Source: Aphanomyces cochlioides
Taxonomy: Eukaryota; Oomycota; Saprolegniomycetes; Saprolegniales; Verrucalvaceae
DNA: 64,000 nt
NCBI GenBank assembly: GCA_019828595.1
Contig: JAHQRK010000001.1
Coordinates: 310,001 to 374,000 of the forward strand
Direction: 5' to 3'
Numbering within the stretch: position 1 is the first letter of the stretch; each line of letters begins with the position of its first letter. The translations under genes and the position numbers were made by a program. This document shows positions 32,931-44,000 of this stretch, in pieces. The notes beneath the pieces were generated by a model. It was not told where the DNA came from. It did no database searches and saw nothing but the letters and a program-made list of their open reading frames with translations.

Positions 32931-35900
32931 TTATTCAAAATCATCATCGTACTTTCCAACGTCCTTCGAAGATCTCACACGAACAAGCTGAGGCTTGACG
33001 TGCGATTCCTTGTCCCCGTCGGCATAATGAATGTCCATGGAGCCGTCGCTATGAATTCGAGTGATTTTTCCTTCGTAGTATTTGTCGTTGCCACCGAAAC
33101 GAGCCTCAACAGTTTGTCCGACTTCAAATTGGGACTCCTTTCCGTGGATTTCTTAGATCGGGAAAAGTCGAAGCACTGTACCTTTTTCCGCAAGCGAACC
33201 AACTTAGCATCAACGCGAGTCTCACTGTCCCCATCGTCGTACTCAATATCATAAGTCCCATCGCTATGAATGCGCTGGATCGTTCCAGGAAAAAAACTTT
33301 CTTTGCCACCAAACCGTGCCTCAATAGCATCTCCTTTGATCAACTAAAGGAAATGGTCATTTGCGAGCTTCGCATATAACGGTATGCAACCTGTATGGAG
33401 CGAATCGAGTCCTTTTCGACCCCTTTTTCTTTGTCTCCGTCGTCGAAGAGAATGTCAAATGTACCATTTGTTCGGCATTTCACAATTTTGCCGCGGAAAT
33501 ATTTGTCACTGCCTGTGACTTTGGCTTCCACGATATCATCTTCCTTGTACAGATTATCGTCGTCACGTTTTTTGTCATGCTCCTTTGTCGTCTACAATTC
33601 GAATCCTGAATACTATCTCGGTCTGTCGTGTGAGTACCTTTTTGTCCTGTCTGCTCTGGTGCTTTCGAATCCACTTCCGAGGCAATTTTTGTTCCTCAGC
33701 TCCATTTTGAAATTTGACGTCAAATGTACCATTGGTTCGAACCAGCAGAATCTCCCCACGATAATATGTCGGGCTGTCCTTTCCACGGGCGTCAACTTGC
33801 ATGCCTTCGTCCCATTCCTCCTAGGCATCGTCAAATTTGAATCAATTATTAAGAAACCTCCGTGGCTTTGGTCGATTTGGCTAGATGCTTATGTGGCAAA
33901 TGCTTTTCCACTTCGCCATCACTGTACGCAACATCATACTCATCATTTGATCGGACTTTGGTGACAGTTCCATGACGAATTGCCTTTGTGCCTTTGTACA
34001 ACACCTATATGATTGTATCTCTGTTGACTACGCTGGTTGATAATTTCGTACCTGAACTCGAGCACCTTTTTCAAATGGCTCTGCCACTCGAAATGCCGCC
34101 AAAGGTGCATCTTTGAAGCGCCGGATGCTTGCCAATGCCACGTTGTGTCGTTTGATCCCCGAGTCATAATGGATAGAACACACTTGATATGTCCCATTCA
34201 TTCGAACGATGGTTCCTGGTCCCATGGCTCGAGTTTTATCTACCACTCGATCGCCGATTTGAAATCGTCCTCTATGGTGCAATTGTTGTTTCATTGGGCT
34301 GCCCTCATCGTCGAATTCGTCTTTTGACTCGTCTCGAGCACGCCTTTGTTGACGTTTAGATACCCAAGTCTTCATTTCTTGGGCCCATTCTCGCTGATCC
34401 ATTTTCAAGCTGGCGTCGTCATCTTTAAGCATCTCGTGAATTTCAAAATCTTTTCGAGTGTATGGCACTCCGTACTTCCCATCAAGAAGAGCCTGGATGA
34501 TTCGTTGGAAAGCTCTTATTGTGAACGTACCTGCATCGTCTTCATCTGGAATTTATGGAGGTCTAGAAAGGCGTCCATCAATATCCTTGCGACCTTTCCC
34601 AACCTTTATTTCGTTTCAGACGACGTGGTTTGAACACTTGCAAGGCACGATATGCATGTACGAGATCATCGTAATCAATTTCTCGCTTTGTACCAAATCC
34701 TTGAGAAGTGAAGTATTCCAGCATCTTCATATTCGTGAGTAGGGTGAAATTTAAGTTCACTACCTGTGTTCTTGGTGCAACGACACCAAGCTCTGTGATG
34801 GCTTGCATGGCCTCGAGCGTCGTGAGGTTTTTATCGTGAAATCGACGAAACATTTTGTGAACTTTGGTATACTACACGAATGTCTCGAGGATTCAATTTG
34901 CGGTAAAGTTACCTCGTCGTCTTCTTCATCCCGCTTGCTCTCGTCGTCGTCAGAATCTGCGGCTTTATTTTCATCTGAGCCACCATCTAGCTTGTATTCG
35001 TCGTGTGTGTTCTGCCTCCTCGTTTTCTTCTTTTGTGGTGATGATGGCGAGCTAGAACTTTGTTCGTTCAGAGTCGTAAAGACTGCAAAACATACACAAA
35101 AGAGGTTGCCTTGGAGCAAAGTCGAACGTGTCCTGACTGCTGGAGTTGCACAATACGATATCGGTGGGCATCCTGATCATTACTTATCTACCCATTCGAT
35201 GTATTCTTTGAATTAGATGAATAAACTGACCGGCTCTGGTGCTTGGACGAACAAGAAATAAGCGAGCACAAAGTCTGGAAAGAGCAGACTTGTGTTTAAG
35301 CGCGCTTCGATCCATTTATCCATTTTTTGACGATCGTACAAGACATGCAACGCCCGAAATGCTGGAGGAAGATTTGCAAGTGCAAAATCATCTTTCTCAA
35401 CAAAGCTATCGTATGCTTGACGCAACGGTGAAATGTCAAAGTGCAGTTGGGCAAAGCGAAGGAGGAATTCTGGGAATGAAAGGGAATTTGATCCATCAGC
35501 ATCGACTTGACGAAACCACTCCTCTGCCTAAACAATCACATGTGTCGCCAAATGAAAAAGGATTTGTACTTGTTCTTCACTGTTAGCTTGACCCAATGCT
35601 GCCAACACGGAGGCAACTTCACTTTTTTCAAGCGATCCATTTCCATCTGTGTCCACTCGGTCAAATGCCGCTCGGACATTCTTGAGATCGACTTTGGGAA
35701 CGGGCAAAGTCAACGTATTGGATGTCCAAGTATGACAAAATGCAAGTGCAAACTCAGGAAATGATACACTGGTTTGATCTGAGCGAGATTGAATCCATGC
35801 TTCCACCTTGGGAACATCAAAATTGAATTGACGAATTCGTTACCGCAGTCGCAGAAGCATCATAATTCAATTTGGAAAGCGCTTGTTTGACCTCAGAGAA

Positions 35901-37315
35901 GTCGAGTCGCCCATTTCGATTTGTATCGACGGCGTCAAAGGCTTCCTTGAGTTTTACCACTACCTGTTGGCAACCTCTTAGCAAAATATCGAGGGAAATT
36001 GATGAAACCTCAATGCGATCTTTGTCCAAAACAGCTAAATAATCTTGCAATTGACCATACTCGACACCAGAGTGCACTGCGTCTATCCTATGTGATACAT
36101 TTATGTTCTTTGCTTGGAATACCTTGATTTCGAAGTCGATCAAGGCAAAGAGCAATTCGTTTGCGATGCAGAGGATGCTGAATGTGTAATAAATATTGCA
36201 AATCACTTTCCTGGAGGTATCTCAAAGTCGCGCCATTCACTTGATGACTCTCAAAGAGCGCTCCGTATTCAGCCAAACCGACCTATGCAGATTTAGCTCC
36301 GATACCCTTTGCACTCCCTACATCTTCGACGAGCCAGTCTATCACGTGTCCAACAAGCCAGTCGTTGAGATGAACAAGATGGCGCGGTTTGAGTGTTTCT
36401 TTCGCCTTGAGAGGGAACTGCACATGCTTTAACTTGGATCCTTGCAATGCCATATTCCCTCGAGGAAAGAGTGCGTATGCACTTGTTTTTTCAAACTCCA
36501 TATTTGCGCGGATCAAATACAGTGGAAAATCGCCGAATTGACTTAGAAACTCGCGGCAATTTCCGCATGGGTATGGCGTAAATAGTTCGTCCGACGATGC
36601 AATCGCACAGCCCTAACGCACAAATTTTTCAAACGACAATTCGAAATTGCTGGTCATTTCTACCTCCACGACAAAATCATCTTCATCTGATGCAAGTTTC
36701 ATAAACGCTATTCGCTCTGGACAGGTGTCCAGGCATAAATCATCCGATGACGAAGTAAAAATATGCCCACTGGAGCTGAGGACTGCAACACCCAAACTCA
36801 CGCCAAGATCGTTCGTTGCTCGACAGCCACGCTGCATTGCGGTTGCTGTATCAATGATTTGTTGAAGCTTACTCATCCCAGACGTGCCATAGGCTTCCAA
36901 GCCATTGTATCGGTCAGCGTACCTGCTAAATTCCAGCAAATCTGTGATAATATGTAGCCTACCTTTGAATATGCGCTCGGAGGCTCGGATCGTCGATGCT
37001 ACTGCTACTGAATTTGCTGCAATTGTCAACTTGCACAAGCTTGGAGTGAAAGCGAAGTGTTTCTTTGGACACTGGACGCAATGCTGCAGAGTCCTCGGGA
37101 GAACTACGTTGTGGCTAGTAGAGATGTAAGGAAAATCTATGAAACCTGTCTCCTGCTGAAGAATTGCTCAGCGCATCAAGCGCTCGATGACATTTCCATT
37201 TTGAGAGTGTCAAAGATTGCTGTGGCGGCAGTCTTTGGTTCAACTGGCGAGCTGTGTCGAGCACTTTTTCAACGTAGAGCTCCATGCCCAGAAGCGGAGC
37301 TGTCTTCGTTGTCAT
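32931..37315 (-). CDS. Cytidine deaminase + SAM + EF-hand + Tudor-like repeat fusion
   Basis: A minus-strand gene from about 37315 to TAA 32931-32933, pieced together from many exons with introns mostly 40-51 nt; roughly 1,150-1,200 residues. The deaminase fold has the zinc motifs DTCPERIA and PYPCGNCREFL. A SAM domain follows (WLVEDVGLAEYGALFESHQV and LHRKRIALCLDRL), the two halves joined by a 37-nt intron. Next come EF-hands (DAVDTNRNGRLDFSE, DRVDTDGNGSLEKSE, QVDADGSNSLSFPE), an acidic disordered stretch, and six Tudor-like repeats. The last four of these share a (Y/F)..G.I...R.(N/S)G(T/S).D pattern. Each splice keeps frame and joins recognisable domain halves. It may be a calcium-responsive nucleic-acid or chromatin factor with deaminase activity (inference). 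Exon borders near 35060-35220 and the N-terminal start are uncertain. Confidence 0.7.
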
Positions 37316-37364
37316 TTTGATGATGATTGAGTGGCAGTTTCACATGCGAAACCGACAATTTGAA

Positions 37365-39674
37365 TTACAACTTAATGTACTCAAGTGTAACCGCGACAAC
37401 TTGTGCTGGATCTTGGAAATCACCCTTGTTCATGACAAGAGGCATCGCATCCGTGAGGCATTTATCAATGCTGCGAAGTGCCGTAGGTCTATCTTCCGTT
37501 TCCAAAACGTATTGTGGTGCATATGGCAAAATGTAGCGCACACCGCTGGTGCGGACAACATCCCACATATCCCATCGTTTGTCGTGAATCTAAGCCAAGC
37601 TGCATCAATCTCTATTATCAAAGCATCTTCTACTTACATCTGACACTTGATCAAGCGACGCAAGCTCCAAATGTACTCGCCAAGGTCCTAATTGTGTTGT
37701 TCCCATCGTGAACTCAATTTCTGATGGAAATGATTGCTGAAAGACTGGCTCGCGGAATAAAATTAGCACTTTGCCCTCTGTTACAAACGATTTTGTTTGC
37801 TTCTTGAGTGTAATCCACGACGACTTGAAGTTGGATTTCAATACTTTGGCTCGCAATTCACCCATCGGTTTGTCTCGAATCATACGTTCGCCCTGCGATT
37901 AATCTGTCAGATGCTGATGTCTTTTCAATATCCTTACCATGCGTTCATGACAGACACGGCGAAGAATTTCCTTCCAGAGAAACATCGGTTGTGCGCACAG
38001 AAGCGTGAGATCAATCCAAACGGCCAGTCCTGAGCTCTGAACAGTCTGCAGCACTGGCCCAAGCAGCGCTGTCTCGAGCACCTACAATCTCCATCAAATA
38101 CTGCCTTACAAAAAAGTACTACATCTGCGCATTCTGTTGCTTCCTGGCCCAAATTCGACAAGTTATTCAAGTAACCCTCTCCATAGATTTCCTGCAGCAG
38201 TGGCATGAGTCGACGACGGAGTTTTCCACGTGTGCTCCATTGTGGCGTCGTGTCTTTGAAATATGGCACGCCAAATGTATGGGCAAAGTCAAAGATAGCG
38301 CTCTTGTCCACTGTCAAGAGCGGTCGCCAAATGCGAACCTAAGAAAGTGTCTGGTCAAATTTTTGGGTCCGTGGGATGTATCTCTACCCCATTCACGACA
38401 GACGACGGTGTCATGCCATTGAGACCAAGTAGCGACTGTCCTTTCATCATGTTGGAAATGACATTTTCCTGAACATCGCCGCGATGATGACCGACACACA
38501 TGCCAGGAATTCTATACTTGGCCATGACGTCTTGATACGTCGTATAGCGGATATCGCGAGTGATCTTTTCGTAATCTTCGCGCTTTGCCGTCGCCCGCTG
38601 CATTTCACTCACTGGCCGGACAAAGCATTCAATTCTGGACACGATGAGTTTGAACGGAAGATTGACGATGGATCGCTTACCCATGAGTATCACTCCATTG
38701 CTTGACGTAAGCAGCTTCAGCACTGCTTTCAATGCGATTCAGATAGTCAATATGGACAGCCACGACCTATCCAAAGTACAACGAGAGTGATTCAACGGAG
38801 GAAACAACAGATCTACCTTGTAATTGTTGAAGCGATGTGATAGTCTGACGAGCAGATATGCAATGACCATAGAATCGACGCCACCAGAGAGAGAAATTCC
38901 AATCGCTGGACATTCGTCGCTGCCAGCACGCATGGAAGTAAGAAATTGATGCATCACTGGCACCAAAGGATGCTTGGGCAACAGCGTGGCTTCATCAGGA
39001 TGCACGAAAGCAGCACGTTCGAGAATATCAAATTCCTCATCGTCTGGATTATGCTCGGAGGTTCGAAGATGCGATTGACGCTGCACAGTCGTGCGCCGAA
39101 ACTTGGAGAGTAAATCAACGTGGTGAGTCATGGTTGCCTAAATCGCTCTGTAAAGCAGACGTGGATGGATTCTCCCTACCTCTCGCGTGTCGATATGTGC
39201 CAAGACTTGCTCCAATCGATCTGGTGTCGGCGAGTGGCGGAATGGCATGAGTGCAAAGACAAAATGCGGGACGGACACTTGGAGGTGGTAATTCGTTTCC
39301 ACGAACGTATTTGCCAGTTCCAGGGCTAAAACATCATTGGACTTTCGTTTGTCAGCATCATGGCGGTAAACATGGCGCGAGAATTGATCCAGGACAACAA
39401 TGAGAGCTACAAACGACAGTGGATGGGATGTCCACGCTTCATGGAGCGATAACGTTTCAGCTGTTGCAACGAGTTCTCCAAATCGGCTCGTGATTTCAGC
39501 ATCCGTTTCAGCTTGAACATCGCTTCCTGATGCTGGAAACCACTTGGTTCGATAGATTTCTTTCATGTCGCCATCGAACCAGAAGGTCAAGACTGCGCTT
39601 GCTTCCGTCGGGATGTCCATCTTGTTTTCACTGGTTGTTGCTCCATGAACATCCGGATACACCAATTTCTCCAA
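37365..39674 (-). CDS. DUF924 + tRNA(Ile)-lysidine synthase-like (TilS) fusion
   Basis: The first exon (39674-39180) encodes a DUF924 domain (VLTFWFDGD, KWFPASGSD, LIVVLDQFSRHVYR, FVFALMPFRHSP). A 42-nt intron (39138-39179) removes its apparent stop and joins in frame, giving IDTREATMTHHVDLLSKF, to the TilS part. That part has the PP-loop SLSGGVDSM, the GHHRGDVQENVI motif and a C-terminal extension. Six further short introns follow to the stop at 37365. TilS modifies the C34 of tRNA-Ile(CAU) to lysidine in bacteria and organelles, so an organellar role is expected, although I see no clear presequence. DUF924 has no established function. The alternative is two genes separated by 6 bp, the second starting at ATG 39131. 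The consensus splice sites and perfect frame favour the fusion. Confidence 0.75.
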
Positions 39675-39720
39675 AACCCCTGCACCCCTACAGCCCTTAA
39701 ACCCCCAAACCCTGCACCCT
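39662..39720 (-). repeat. Degenerate telomere-like CCCTAAA/ACCCC run
   Basis: The plus strand contains AAAACCCCTGCACCCCTACAG, CCCTTAAACCCCCAAACCC and TGCACCC, imperfect CCCTAAA-type units. It overlaps the 5' end and upstream region of the DUF924 exon. Confidence 0.4.
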
Positions 39721-39825
39721 TGAGTTCAAGGGGAAGATGGAGGATGCAAAGGACAAGTTGATAAAGAGCGATGGAAGGAATTATATACATAAGTCATGAA
39801 TTCGTATCAGCGCATGCGAATGACA

Positions 39826-40541
39826 TTACATGACAGCGCGGTACGTAACATATCGACCAGCAGTTTCACTAGGACGAATGATCTTGACAACTTGTCCGCG
39901 AGACATGCCGTAGTAGCGAGCAATGGGATCACTGGCTTGCATACGTGGAAGTTGGGTGTCCTTGAGCTTGTACCGCTTCAACAAAGCCATCTTTTCTTCC
40001 TTCGTCAGCACTTTGTGCACAGGCACAAGCGTGTGTTCTGTAATATCGACCAACAATTCCGTTTCCTTGAAATGATCTATCTTGTAACGAGGAGCCATTT
40101 CGTTCAATGCTTGTTTGGCAAACGGCGTGATACCATCCTGCGCAGATCAAACCATCATCCCCTGCTAAGAAGATCGAATTCGCGTACCTGGACAATCAAA
40201 ATGGCTTTCGTCACGTTTTCGTCCTTCATACGGTTGCAGTAGTTACGGATGGGCTTGACACCGACTTTTTGATCCTCTGGGTAAAACACAAACAAGTTGT
40301 CTTGCGGGTCGTCCACTTTTTCAACGAGAATCGTCATCATCTCCCGCGTGGGGTTTTCGCCGAATTGCTGAATGAAGCTCTCTGGCGTACGCTCCAATTC
40401 TTCTTCACTCACAATGTATCCTCGCTTGTGCAGCATCTTGACCACAGTCTTTCGCACACGAAAGAGTCGCGATGCATCGGCATTCATACTCATCTCCACC
40501 AAGGAATTTTTCAATTTGAGCCATTTAGCTCGAGTTCTCAT
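39826..40541 (-). CDS. RPB5: RNA polymerase subunit RPB5 (RPABC1)
   Basis: Two exons (40541-40188 and 40137-39826) split by a 50-nt intron give 221 residues, the usual length for RPB5. The N-terminal domain has [17 protein letters not shown]; the C-terminal assembly domain has [42 protein letters not shown] and [21 protein letters not shown], which are highly conserved in this subunit shared by RNA polymerases I, II and III. ATG 40541 is chosen because it directly follows a TTATCCGG element and begins the conserved length; a second Met lies 16 codons further in. It is a core housekeeping gene, so its promoter motif is of interest. Confidence 0.95.
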
Positions 40542-40577
40542 TATCCGGGAAAATCCGGTTAAATATATTATCCGGAT
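40541..40577. promoter_or_regulatory. TATCCGG cluster overlapping the RPB5 start codon
   Basis: TTATCCGG begins at the first base of the RPB5 start codon (40541-40548), followed by ATCCGGTT (about 40553) and TTATCCGGAT (40568-40577). The three copies lie within 37 bp. Confidence 0.55.
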
Positions 40578-41063
40578 TTCGACGAATCGACAACAGCAAA
40601 CCCAGAACGAATCAACGACTGATAGCAGGAGCGCTGTCGATGCTGACGTGGGGAGGCCAATGCATGAACAGCATTGGAATTCCACTCATGAAGACGACGT
40701 CCATGCAAGGTATCGATACAATCTTATGGAGGCAAGCAGGCAGTCCATCCATAGGCTGAAGTGGTCAAGTTCATATCAAACAAATCCCACGCACAGTCAC
40801 GTGATGGAGGTAGGTACTACAGCAAGACGAGGTATTTTCATATTACTATGTTGTGGGAAAATGAATTTGATGTCAGTGATGATTCCAATTGTACATGAGG
40901 CCTTCATAATCTAGCTAAACTTCGTCACAACGAGACCTGGTCGTAATTTTAATCACCTTGTTCCCAACTTGAAAGTTCCCCTGCGCAGACGGCTTCGCGG
41001 ATGATTTGCGTAAACTCGAAGTTGCCTTAGATATTAACAGGTTACCAATATTTGGGGAGAGCA
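40578..41063. other. Intergenic
   Basis: About 490 bp upstream of RPB5 and downstream of the GOLD-domain gene. Short plus-strand frames show no recognisable protein; nothing else is seen. Confidence 0.35.
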
Positions 41064-44000
41064 CTAAGACTGACTCTGAAGCTCGGCTTCAAGCGCCCCA
41101 AGTTGAGCTTGCACTGTAGCTTTTGTTTCTTCCCTTGTCTTGTGTAAGTGGCATGTATTTTGTAAATCACGACGTTCTTGGTGAATTTCTTCAAGCATCA
41201 TGGCCAACGATGCAGTCGCTTCTGTGAGCTCTTGCTGTTCTTCGACGTACATATTAATCATGTTCTTGAGCGCATTCATCTTTTCTTGAACTTGGCTCAA
41301 CTGCGGGACCACAACCATCTATCAATCACAAATGCTTAATTTGCGAATGTTCTTTATCACAAACCTCTCGGTGGGCCATGCATTCTTCCAAGTAGAGTTC
41401 GATCGCACTTGGGAGCGGTGTATCCAAAACCGATCCAAATGTATCCATGAGTTGATCTTCTTTGCCCTAATATCAACGCATCATGAATGAATGCAACTGC
41501 TTTGATAGTCGTACCATGAGGCTCAGTCGATCGTGGAGATGAGCAATTTTGATTTTCAAGACTTCTTGCTCTTTTCTACAGGGGATGTTAGATATCCAAT
41601 CACAAATCCACGCATCATACCGTCGTACCAGTGCTTCCTCTGTCAATGGCTCAAACACACTCACGTGGTAGTCCAAAGTCTTGGGATTGAGCCATGAAAA
41701 GCTGTTATCCCATTCAAACTTGAGCATACCGGGGGCCTTGACTTGGAATGTTCCCTCTAATCGTTCCACGCGAGTTATTGGCACAACATCATCATCGTCG
41801 CCAAACGTGAGAGCGAAATTGATATCCGTGTCAGCTTCTTCGATACGGAAACTCCACTGAATTGTTTGGCCAGGGGAGCAGACGACTGGTAATTCAAACA
41901 AGCTGCCAGCTTTAATGTTCACACCACTCTTGAGTACAAGAGTTTCTTCGAGTGGGTTCACGACAACATCATCGGTCGATGGAGGTTCGTCATGAATTGC
42001 ATCTTGCAATCGCGTATGTTCTTCCAGTTTGGCTTGGGCGATTTCAAGCCAAGCCTGGGCATCACGTTTCAACTTGGACATTTGAATTGTGTGCAATTCC
42101 TTGCGCTCAGCGAATGCCCGTTGTTCATGGTCGATGGCATAGGCTAATTCATCCATTGTCTTCACGTGGATGGGAGCTTTGATTGTCGCAAGTTGGTGGA
42201 GCTTTTCGTTGAGAGTTTCCTTCAGGCTTTGCATAGACTGGATATACTTGGCATTGTCTTGTTGTAATTTTGCAATTTGTTCTTGCAATGAGGACGCGTC
42301 GACCTCCACTGTTGATGGCGGTGTTTGTTTCTTTAGACTTTCATTTTCCTGAAGGAGTTGAGCGACTTGAGATTTGAAATGAGCAATCTCACTAGCTTGG
42401 TCGCTCACAGGCTTGCCAGCAAGTTGTTGTTCCAATGCAGAAATGGTGATCTCACGTTCTTGCAAGACGTTCTTCCAGTGATTTTCAACATCTTGTTTCA
42501 CTTGGTTCAGCTTAAGCTCGCCGTTTTGTTTGAGAAGTGCAATGAAATTGTCCTTTTCTTCGAGCTGCGATTTGAGCAACTTCGTAGCTTCGAATGCAAG
42601 CTTTTCATTAGCAGCTTCCATTTCAAGTCGTCGCTTCAGTTCAGCAATTTCTTCGTCCTTTGCCACGAGTTGGACTTGCATTTGATGAGGCACCTCGACA
42701 TTTTGTGCGACGAAATCTTCTTTTTGCTTGATTTGATGCTCAAGTAATGAAATCGTGGAGCTCAAAGAAGCTTTCTCTTCTTGATATTTGATTTCAGCAG
42801 ATTGTAATTGCACTTGCAGCTCATTTAGTTTTGCCTTCCATGACGTTTCAAGAGCAACTTTTTCTGCCTCAACTAAGCTTTGAGAGACCAAAGAGCCATT
42901 TTGACATGGTTCCGCGACGTCCTTTGCCTGCGATTCGAGGACTTTCTTCAACTCGGACAGCTCGAGTACGTTGGCTTCGAGCTCGGCTTTTATGTGCACG
43001 AGCCTGTTTTCTGCATGAGTTTTTGCGGCATTTATTTCGTCAATCGACTTGGATGCATTCTCCAATTGAGCTGTCAGATCCTGAATGAGTAATTGATTTT
43101 GTCCATCTTGTTTCAATTCCTCCAAGGATGCCTCCAAAGCTTGAACTTGGTTGACAAACACTTCTTTTTCTGTCTTCCATTCAACTTCAGCTTTCTGCAG
43201 GGCATTCAATTGCTGGATGGATTCTTCTAAACGCTGTCGAAGTTCACCTTCCGTAGCTGCAAAGGCCTCTTTCTCCTGAAGACACTTGGTCACAGCAAGT
43301 GTCTTCAGTTCTAGCGTCTCCTTCAAAGTCGCCAACTCCGCCTGCGTCTTTGCTAGTTCATCAGCTATAGCTGCCGCTGCAGAATCTTTCTCCGCAATCT
43401 CATCCTCCAGTTCCTTCACACGAGCTTTCCATGATTCCAAGGATGAAGACCATTCGACATCTTTGGCATGTACAGCAGCCTGGACAGCATTTTCAATGTC
43501 TTCAATCGTCTTGGCTCGTTCTGTAGCCTCAGCGACAAGAGCAGAGAGACCTGGACATAATGTTAATACTATGAGAAAGGCGCATCGTACGAGAAATCGC
43601 GTCTTCTTTGCCCAACAATTCAGCAGCGTGTTTTTCTTCCACTTGACGCCGTTCTGTTTCCAACGCAGTTAATCGAATTTCGAGCTGTTGTTTTTCGGCG
43701 AGCATTGGATTCAGTAGAGCAGTTCTCTTTTCTGCTTTCTTCAACGCCGCTGCAGCCTTTGTCTTGTATGCTTCAAACGCTGTCTCGACCTCAGTCAACT
43801 TTGTCTATACAAAAATAATTAATCGAAATTGACAGCTTTTCCATACCTGAATGCTGTCACGTTCTGCAAATGCTTCTTTCAGGGCGTTGGCAGCAGCCTG
43901 AGAGGTCGCTGCGGCAACTTGTTGCGCTTCAAGCTCGACCACACGCTGCTGCATTTGATCGACAGTTTCTTGCAAAGCTTTTGCCTTTTCTTGCGAAATT

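Noticed and set aside
40578..40914. Plus-strand frame upstream of RPB5
   Set aside because: It starts in the antisense of RPB5 and shows no recognisable domain.
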